NCBI RefSeq assembly: GCF_003610355.1
Contig: NZ_RAPY01000006.1
Span: 269,703-333,702, forward strand
Direction: 5' to 3'
DNA length: 64,000 nucleotides
DNA from: Sphingobacterium detergens
GTDB taxonomy: Bacteria > Bacteroidota > Bacteroidia > Sphingobacteriales > Sphingobacteriaceae
Numbering within the stretch: the stretch's first letter is position 1; each line of letters opens with the position of its first letter. This document shows positions 58,423-64,000 of the stretch, in pieces. Both the position numbers and the translations under genes were made by a program. The notes beneath the pieces were generated by a model, which saw nothing but the letters and a program-made list of their open reading frames with translations, made no database searches and was not told the origin of the DNA.

Positions 58423-60825
58423 TTATTCATCCCGCAGGCTATCTACCGGATTTGTTCTTGCAACTTTCAACGATTGGAAGCTAATGGAAATCAATATTAA
58501 GATAAATATGCAAAATATCGGGATCAAAAACGACCACCATTGTATATTGACATGGTATGCAAAATTGGAAAGCCATTTGTCCATGAGTAAATATGCTAAA
58601 GGAAGGGCTATGACGATACCGATCATAAATAGCCTGAAAAACGGTTTATTTAATTGGACAAAGAGCAGTTGTGCCGAGGCACCGAGTACTTTCCGGATAC
58701 TCATTTCTTTTTTGCGTAATGCGGCCTGATAAGCGGCCATACTGAACAGTCCCAATGCGGCGATAATAACCGAAAGGCTGGCGAAACTATTGAAAGCGAT
58801 CTGTAGTTCCTGTTGTTTCTTGTGCTGTAATGCATATTGCTGATCCATAAAAGAATAGTCTAAAGGTAGATCTTTTGCCGATGTATTTTTTGTCCATTCT
58901 TTCTTGACAGCATCAATTGCCTGATCGACCATTCCAGATCTTGTTTTCACCATAAGTGTCGTTTGGAAACGCATGCTCCCACACTCATTTTTAAATGAAT
59001 AGAGGGTAGGTTGAACGGCATTTTCAAAGCCATAGGCCTTACTATCTTTGACAAGGCCGACGATTTCGAAATTTGCGTCACAGCCACTGATTTTCGCGCC
59101 AATGGGATTCGAAAGTCCCAAACTTTTAGCGGCTGATTCATTGATGACCGCATAGTTGGAAAGGGAATCACGGAGCAACTGATCTATTGACAGATTGATA
59201 TTCCCCTGTAGATTAGGGATATTTAATGTTTTGAAATAGCCCGGATCGATACCGACATGAGCAAAGGAAATATTCTTTTGTGCATAGGAGAACTCCATTT
59301 TGGGAGGTTGCTCCCCTTCTCCCGGGATATTTGTTGCGGAAGCCACCACCTCAATGCTCGGATCATTTTCTAATCGCCGTTTCAATTGGTGGAAAGAACC
59401 ATCAATTTTGGAGTCGTAATACATGCCCACTCCTTTGAAGTTGACCACTTGCGCTGGCTCAAACCCTTTATCTGTATGCTGCATGTACTGTAGCTGGGCC
59501 CTAATGACCAGCATACCTGAAATAAACAGAATCGCCATGCTGATCTGAAAGGTTAGTAAAGCATTTCGGAATGTTCCTTTTTTAAGTATTGCCGATAATC
59601 CTCCTTTGAGCAGATTGACGGATTTGAAACCTGAAAGAACTATGGCAGGGTATATTGCCGAAAGGATTGTTGTTAATAGTACAGCGACACAGAGCTGGAT
59701 AATGGTTTCAGAACTTAAAATATAACTTCTCAGATCATCATTGAACCATCTTTGTAATATGTTCCCGGTAAGTGCCAAGGTAATAAAACTCAATACTGCA
59801 GCACTGCTGGTCAGTATAAACACTTCCAATAACAATTGCCTTACGATAGCCCAGCGCGAACTTCCTAATATCTTTTTGAGGGCAAGCTCTTTAAGACGTT
59901 GATCGGCTTGCGCCATAATCATGTTGGCGAAATTGGCGGAGGCGAGCAGGAGGATCAATAGGGAAAGAATACCGATAATCCATGTCATGATATAGGCGGT
60001 GTTGCTTCCGGTTTTTGGTCGCAGATGCAGGTTGGCCAATGGATCTAAGTAAATCTTGCCTTTGGCATAAGCGGAAGAGCGTATTTTATCTTTTGGGGCG
60101 ATTTCCTTGTGATAAATTGTGTTGATCTGATCGGTCAACTTAGCGATATCTGTACCCGGTCTGACCTGAATAAAAGTCTGGTATAAAAAAGGATTATTTT
60201 CAGCAAAGAGATCCTGTGGTTCACGGATAAAAAGAAGGTCATAATCAATCATCGAAAGATCTTGCTTTTTGATGGTGCCGTAAATCATATCACGCACACC
60301 CAGAGCAAGGCTAACAGACGGAATGGAATGGGGACTGTCAAATGTTAAATCCTCCTTTTTGAAAAGCTGTTCGGCAATAGGACTTTTGACCATGGTCGCG
60401 TCCTTTTGATCTTTGTTTTTGTATAGCGGTCCGTTGGCATTTTCTACCTGAAAGATCCGCGCAGTCGAAGAATCAATTAATGCAGCATTTTTGATAAGCA
60501 CCGTCTTCTCCCCAAAGAGTGGGTAGCTACCATAGTTGTAAACCATTTTTCTACCAGCATATACAATATCCGGTAAATTCTGTTTTAGCAACGGAGCAAG
60601 GGAAGGAGAGGTTTCGTCCGTAAAAGCACCTTCTGCTTCCAGACCAAGCTGATAGATTTCCTTATAGTTTGGATTCCATTTATCAAAGCTTGTTTCCCGA
60701 TTGATGTATTGATAGGAAAGGATAAAACCGGTAAAACCCAGCATCAATCCGATAATGTTCAAGAACGTGAAACCCTTATTTTTTAAGAGTTTACGCCAAG
60801 CTAGTTTGAAATCATTTTGTGCCAT
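58423..60825 (-). CDS. ABC transporter permease, MacB/FtsX type
   Basis: 800 aa with a MacB-like periplasmic core (about 45-235), a first FtsX domain (TM around 275-430), a second periplasmic part and a second FtsX domain (TM around 670-790). The C-terminus ends TNPVDSLRDE, shared by the next two permease genes. Family members act as mechanotransmission transporters for antimicrobials, lipoproteins or signalling peptides. It lies 99 bp from the ATPase gene; substrate unknown. Confidence 0.9.
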   Translation of the reverse strand: MAQNDFKLAWRKLLKNKGFTFLNIIGLMLGFTGFILSYQYINRETSFDKWNPNYKEIYQLGLEAEGAFTDETSPSLAPLLKQNLPDIVYAGRKMVYNYGSYPLFGEKTVLIKNAALIDSSTARIFQVENANGPLYKNKDQKDATMVKSPIAEQLFKKEDLTFDSPHSIPSVSLALGVRDMIYGTIKKQDLSMIDYDLLFIREPQDLFAENNPFLYQTFIQVRPGTDIAKLTDQINTIYHKEIAPKDKIRSSAYAKGKIYLDPLANLHLRPKTGSNTAYIMTWIIGILSLLILLLASANFANMIMAQADQRLKELALKKILGSSRWAIVRQLLLEVFILTSSAAVLSFITLALTGNILQRWFNDDLRSYILSSETIIQLCVAVLLTTILSAIYPAIVLSGFKSVNLLKGGLSAILKKGTFRNALLTFQISMAILFISGMLVIRAQLQYMQHTDKGFEPAQVVNFKGVGMYYDSKIDGSFHQLKRRLENDPSIEVVASATNIPGEGEQPPKMEFSYAQKNISFAHVGIDPGYFKTLNIPNLQGNINLSIDQLLRDSLSNYAVINESAAKSLGLSNPIGAKISGCDANFEIVGLVKDSKAYGFENAVQPTLYSFKNECGSMRFQTTLMVKTRSGMVDQAIDAVKKEWTKNTSAKDLPLDYSFMDQQYALQHKKQQELQIAFNSFASLSVIIAALGLFSMAAYQAALRKKEMSIRKVLGASAQLLFVQLNKPFFRLFMIGIVIALPLAYLLMDKWLSNFAYHVNIQWWSFLIPIFCIFILILISISFQSLKVARTNPVDSLRDE

Positions 60826-60998
60826 GTTGTAAGGTTTTATGTTTCGATCTCTTCCGTATCAAATCCGCCGCTAAAAAATACAATCCCCTTGCCATTGTTT
60901 TAATGCTTTTATTATGAGTTTGTTAGGTGGCTTTGCTGCGTTTTTTATGTTCGATTTCGGACAGTTTTCGTTCACAATCGAACATTCATCCCCCCTTT

Positions 60999-61064
60999 AG
61001 CCGTTGGTTCATTGCCCACCACGCAACAGGTGAGGCAATGACCAAGGCAACAAACACCAATTTT
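60999..61064 (-). pseudogene. remnant of a permease 3' end
   Basis: 66 bp that match 61228-61293 (65 of 66 identical) but sit in the gap between two permease genes, without the rest of the gene. On the minus strand it encodes the last TM block (LVFVALVIASPVAWWAMN). The adjoining ATTCATCCCCCCCTTTAG looks like the gene's end joined to it by an internal deletion. A decayed third copy. Confidence 0.75.
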
Positions 61065-61078
61065 TAAGATCTTCTGAT

Positions 61079-61528
61079 TTTATTCATCCCTTAGACTATC
61101 GACCGGATTGGTCCGGATAGCCTTCCATGTTTGATAACTAATGGTACCTAAAGCGATGAGGACAGCCCCCATACCCGCCAGGATAAAGTACATCCAATTG
61201 ATATCTATTTTATAGTTGAAGTCTCTGAGCCATTGGTTCATTGCCCACCACGCAACAGGTGAGGCAATGACCAAGGCAACAAACACCAATTTTATAAAGT
61301 CTCCGGACAGCAGTTTCAGCAATCTGAGGGAACTTGCGCCAAGCACTTTCCGTACACCGATTTCTTTTGTCCGCTGTTGTGTCACATAGGTGGCCAGACC
61401 AAAGAGTCCAAGGGCAGCCACAAAAATGGCGACGATTGCAAAACAGCTGAATATATTTTTCGTCCGTTCAACATCTTGATAAAGGGAAGCAAAGCCCTCA
61501 TCCAAAAAGCTGTAATTGATTTTTTGAT
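61079..61528. repeat. 450-bp direct repeat, copy A (3' end of permease gene)
   Basis: Identical to 63551-64000 but for six substitutions (four near the gene end, two in the following 120 bp; none in the last 200 bp). Confidence 0.92.
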
Positions 61529-63527
61529 GAGGTGCAAATTTGTCCCATACGGTATTTATGTCAGCCAAAGTTTTAGCCATATCAGTTGACTTGGTCTTGA
61601 TCGAAAGGAGCGATGGGCTGCTGGCCAAGGTCATACAGACAGGGACATATCCCTCACCTTTTAATGATTCAAAAATAAAGTCATCGACAACGCCGATAAT
61701 TGTCCATGTTCTTCCGTTTGTAATCTGTGCACCGATTGGATTACCTTTAATACCCAGCGTTGTGATCATTTTTTTATTGACGATGGTACCACTACTATCG
61801 GAAGCAATCTGTGGATTAAAATTTCGACCTGCGATTAATCGAAGTCCAAAAGTGGAAACGTAATTTTCATCAATATTCCAAAATTGTCCAGCTTCTGGCA
61901 GTTCGAGGTCTTCTTTTCCCTTAGCCCAAAATGGGTTGCCATTACGTTTTACACCATCCAATGGCACTGGGAGATAATCACCTATGGATACATTGCTCAC
62001 AGCCGGAATGGCTTTCAGTTCATTTCTCAGGTTTTGTACTTCTGAGGTAATGCTATTTATGCCACGGAGTACAATGACTTGATCCTTATTGAAGCCAATA
62101 TCTTTGTTGAGCATATAGCTGATCTGTTGATTGGCGATCAAGGCAGAGACCATCAGGATGATGGAGGTTGCAAATTGGAAAACAACAAGCCCATTACGCA
62201 ATAATGCTGTTTTTGGGTTGGAACCTGATTTACTTTTTAGGGCATTGATCGGTTGAAATCCAGAGAGGTATAGCGCAGGATATATACCAGCTATGCCGCC
62301 TATGGTCAACATGGTTAAGATCAAAGAGGGTATAAAGTACCATGTTGCCCAAGGGATAACTAAGGTCTTATTGGCCAAACTATTAAAAAGAGGTAGTAAT
62401 GTCCAAGCTAGTAAAAGACCAATAATTAAAGAAATTAAGCTGTAACATACCGCCTCAGTCATAAATTGGGTGATTAAAGTACTTCGACTGGATCCAATGG
62501 TTTTGCGGATACCGATCTCTTTAGCTCGTGTAGCGGCATTGGCGGTAGACAGATTAACAAAATTGATGCATGCGATCAGTAGGATGAAAAATGCAATCCC
62601 GGCAAATACCCAGACCATTTTGATATCACCCTGATATTGCGTTGCCATGGCGTATTCTAAAATATTTTTGGAGTATAAATGCATGTCCAATGCATTTTGA
62701 AGTAACACCTTGGATTGCATGGTTTCCGGGGATATTTTCATTCCGTTTTTTTTGTTGATCGGAATGTAATGATCCTCGACATAGTTCTTTGAAATAGCAT
62801 GTTGTGCCGTTCCGAGATCCGTATTTTCTTTAAGCTTAACGTAAGTGATGTAATTCGTTGCTCCCCAGTTGTTTTGTTCACCTTGGTAAAAAGGTTGACC
62901 GGCAAGCGAGATAAAATAATCATAACCATAGAGGCTTGAATTGCTTGGTACATCATCAATAACGGCTGTGATATTGTACAGAACGTTCTTGTTATTGTTC
63001 AGATAGATTGTTTGCCCAACAGCATTTCCCTTGAAAAACTTCTGCGCTTTACTTTTTGTAATGACCAGGCTATTGGGTTTGTCTAAAGCATGATTTAACT
63101 GTCCTGCAATAATCGGGAGTGGAAACATTTCCAGGATAGACTGATCAACATAAACGAAACCTGCGTCTAAGTGATTCTCGGCGTTGCCATTCACTGTGAA
63201 GAGGTTACTTCCGGCGCCAAATAAAGTGTTGGGGAGTACCCGCCCTACTGATTCAATACTAGGTATTTCGGCCTGGAGGGTCTTAGCGGCGGGGGCCGGA
63301 AATGAAAGATACTGCACTGATTTGTCCCCGTCCGGAGCTTGAATGACTAGCCGGAATACACGGTCCATATCCGGATACATCCTATCATAGCTTGTTTCAT
63401 GTTTGATGTACAGTAAGATGAGTATACAGATTGCAACGCTAAATGCAAAACCACCAATCTTGATGGTTGAGTAGAGTTTGTTGTTGGTCATGTTCCGCCA
63501 AGCAATCTTTAGGTAATTTCTGATCAT
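61080..63527 (-). CDS. ABC transporter permease, MacB/FtsX type
   Basis: 815 aa, same layout as the gene at 58423: N-terminal TM (about 20-40), MacB periplasmic core (45-240), four TM around 290-460, second core, and C-terminal FtsX TM block ending TNPVDSLRDE. It is more similar to the next (partial) gene, with a near-identical last 141 residues, than to the first permease. 24 bp separate it from that gene. Substrate unknown; ATPase partner likely the one at 57664. Confidence 0.9.
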   Translation of the reverse strand: MIRNYLKIAWRNMTNNKLYSTIKIGGFAFSVAICILILLYIKHETSYDRMYPDMDRVFRLVIQAPDGDKSVQYLSFPAPAAKTLQAEIPSIESVGRVLPNTLFGAGSNLFTVNGNAENHLDAGFVYVDQSILEMFPLPIIAGQLNHALDKPNSLVITKSKAQKFFKGNAVGQTIYLNNNKNVLYNITAVIDDVPSNSSLYGYDYFISLAGQPFYQGEQNNWGATNYITYVKLKENTDLGTAQHAISKNYVEDHYIPINKKNGMKISPETMQSKVLLQNALDMHLYSKNILEYAMATQYQGDIKMVWVFAGIAFFILLIACINFVNLSTANAATRAKEIGIRKTIGSSRSTLITQFMTEAVCYSLISLIIGLLLAWTLLPLFNSLANKTLVIPWATWYFIPSLILTMLTIGGIAGIYPALYLSGFQPINALKSKSGSNPKTALLRNGLVVFQFATSIILMVSALIANQQISYMLNKDIGFNKDQVIVLRGINSITSEVQNLRNELKAIPAVSNVSIGDYLPVPLDGVKRNGNPFWAKGKEDLELPEAGQFWNIDENYVSTFGLRLIAGRNFNPQIASDSSGTIVNKKMITTLGIKGNPIGAQITNGRTWTIIGVVDDFIFESLKGEGYVPVCMTLASSPSLLSIKTKSTDMAKTLADINTVWDKFAPHQKINYSFLDEGFASLYQDVERTKNIFSCFAIVAIFVAALGLFGLATYVTQQRTKEIGVRKVLGASSLRLLKLLSGDFIKLVFVALVIASPVAWWAMNQWLRDFNYKIDINWMYFILAGMGAVLIALGTISYQTWKAIRTNPVDSLRDE

Positions 63528-63550
63528 AATAATAAAATTAACATGTTGAC

Positions 63551-64000
63551 TTTATTCATCCCTCAGACTATCGACCGGATTGGTCCGGATAGCCTTCCAT
63601 GTTTGATAACTAATGGTACCTAAAGCGATGAGGATAGCCCCCATACCCGCCAGAATAAAGTACATCCAGTTGATATCTATTTTATAGTTGAAGTCTCTGA
63701 GCCATTGGTTCATTGCCCACCACGCAACAGGTGAGGCAATGACCATGGCAACAAACACCAATTTTATAAAGTCTCCGGACAACAGTTTCAGCAATCTGAG
63801 GGAACTTGCGCCAAGCACTTTCCGTACACCGATTTCTTTTGTCCGCTGTTGTGTCACATAGGTGGCCAGACCAAAGAGTCCAAGGGCAGCCACAAAAATG
63901 GCGACGATTGCAAAACAGCTGAATATATTTTTCGTCCGTTCAACATCTTGATAAAGGGAAGCAAAGCCCTCATCCAAAAAGCTGTAATTGATTTTTTGAT
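63551..64000. repeat. 450-bp direct repeat, copy B (to window end)
   Basis: Second copy of 61079-61528; the identity is still complete at the window edge, so the repeat extends beyond it. Confidence 0.92.
63552..64000 (-). CDS. ABC transporter permease, MacB/FtsX type, 3' part only
   Basis: The last about 149 codons of a permease gene whose 5' part lies beyond the window. The visible C-terminal FtsX domain, from LDEGFASLYQDVERTKN on, differs from the gene at 61080 in only two residues (Met/Leu and Ile/Val) and ends TNPVDSLRDE. It is cut by the window edge, not truncated in the genome as far as can be seen. Third permease of the run. Confidence 0.85.
   Translation of the reverse strand, partial: QKINYSFLDEGFASLYQDVERTKNIFSCFAIVAIFVAALGLFGLATYVTQQRTKEIGVRKVLGASSLRLLKLLSGDFIKLVFVAMVIASPVAWWAMNQWLRDFNYKIDINWMYFILAGMGAILIALGTISYQTWKAIRTNPVDSLRDE

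Overview
The window looks like chromosomal DNA of a Bacteroidota bacterium of the Sphingobacteriaceae, most probably Sphingobacterium or a close relative. This is an inference from: outer-membrane beta-barrel/GLPGLI pairs, GldC, a C4-less DksA, bacillithiol synthase BshA, S46 dipeptidyl-peptidase, start sites mostly without Shine-Dalgarno sequences, and promoters of the TAnnTTTG type (for example before glyA, pyrH, cbpA and tatC). I see no rRNA, tRNA, CRISPR array, prophage or insertion sequence. The region is mostly housekeeping DNA with a few accessory islands.

Layout. 0.1-1.7 kb: plsC and a LolD/MacB-type ATPase (minus). 1.7-5.1 kb: a tight minus-strand unit of a LysR regulator, a TsdA-like dihaem cytochrome c, a periplasmic DsrE-like protein and an orphan solute-binding protein, which reads as a periplasmic sulfur unit. 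5.2-7.9 kb: M20 dipeptidase, then an ECF sigma factor flanked by two small membrane proteins. 8.0-15.4 kb: a tandem duplication of an outer-membrane beta-barrel protein plus GLPGLI protein. 15.5-24.5 kb: a histone-like protein, DPP7-type peptidase, DEAD-box helicase, gldC, EVE protein, thioesterase, RmlD-like reductase, M28 peptidase, lspA and dksA. 24.5-37.6 kb: ileS, iscA-like, glyA, an ECF sigma factor, a zinc peptidase, ffh, nuoA-nuoB without the rest of complex I, purK-purE and a Tat-exported isomerase-like protein. 37.9-41.7 kb: pyrH-frr, bshA, a DUF1003 protein and arfB. 41.8-45.2 kb: a BlaI/M56 repressor-sensor unit preceded by two large inverted repeats, plus a lipoprotein. 45.3-55.4 kb: cbpA-cbpM, M28 peptidase, rpiB, tatC, the fatty-acid/lipid cluster yceD-rpmF-plsX-fabH-accB-accC, and queH. 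55.5-64 kb: a lipoprotein, a SirB1-like protein, and an ABC ATPase followed by a row of MacB/FtsX-type permeases that are being duplicated. The last permease runs off the window.

How the parts work together. yceD-rpmF-plsX-fabH-accB-accC supplies malonyl-CoA, starts fatty acid synthesis and makes acyl-phosphate for phospholipids, with plsC at the other end of the window in the same pathway. lspA matures the several lipoproteins seen here, and tatC would export the SRRQFLK-signal protein at 36.7 kb. ffh, frr, arfB, ileS and rpmF serve translation and targeting.

The points most worth a second look are the sulfur-type periplasmic unit, a shared leader motif (CTCAATACTAAATAC-like) directly before four unrelated start codons, an 11-bp phased repeat at 30.4 kb, the double inverted repeat before blaI with its triple TonB-C sensor, the orphan nuoAB pair, and the permease repeats with a decayed fragment at 61.0 kb.
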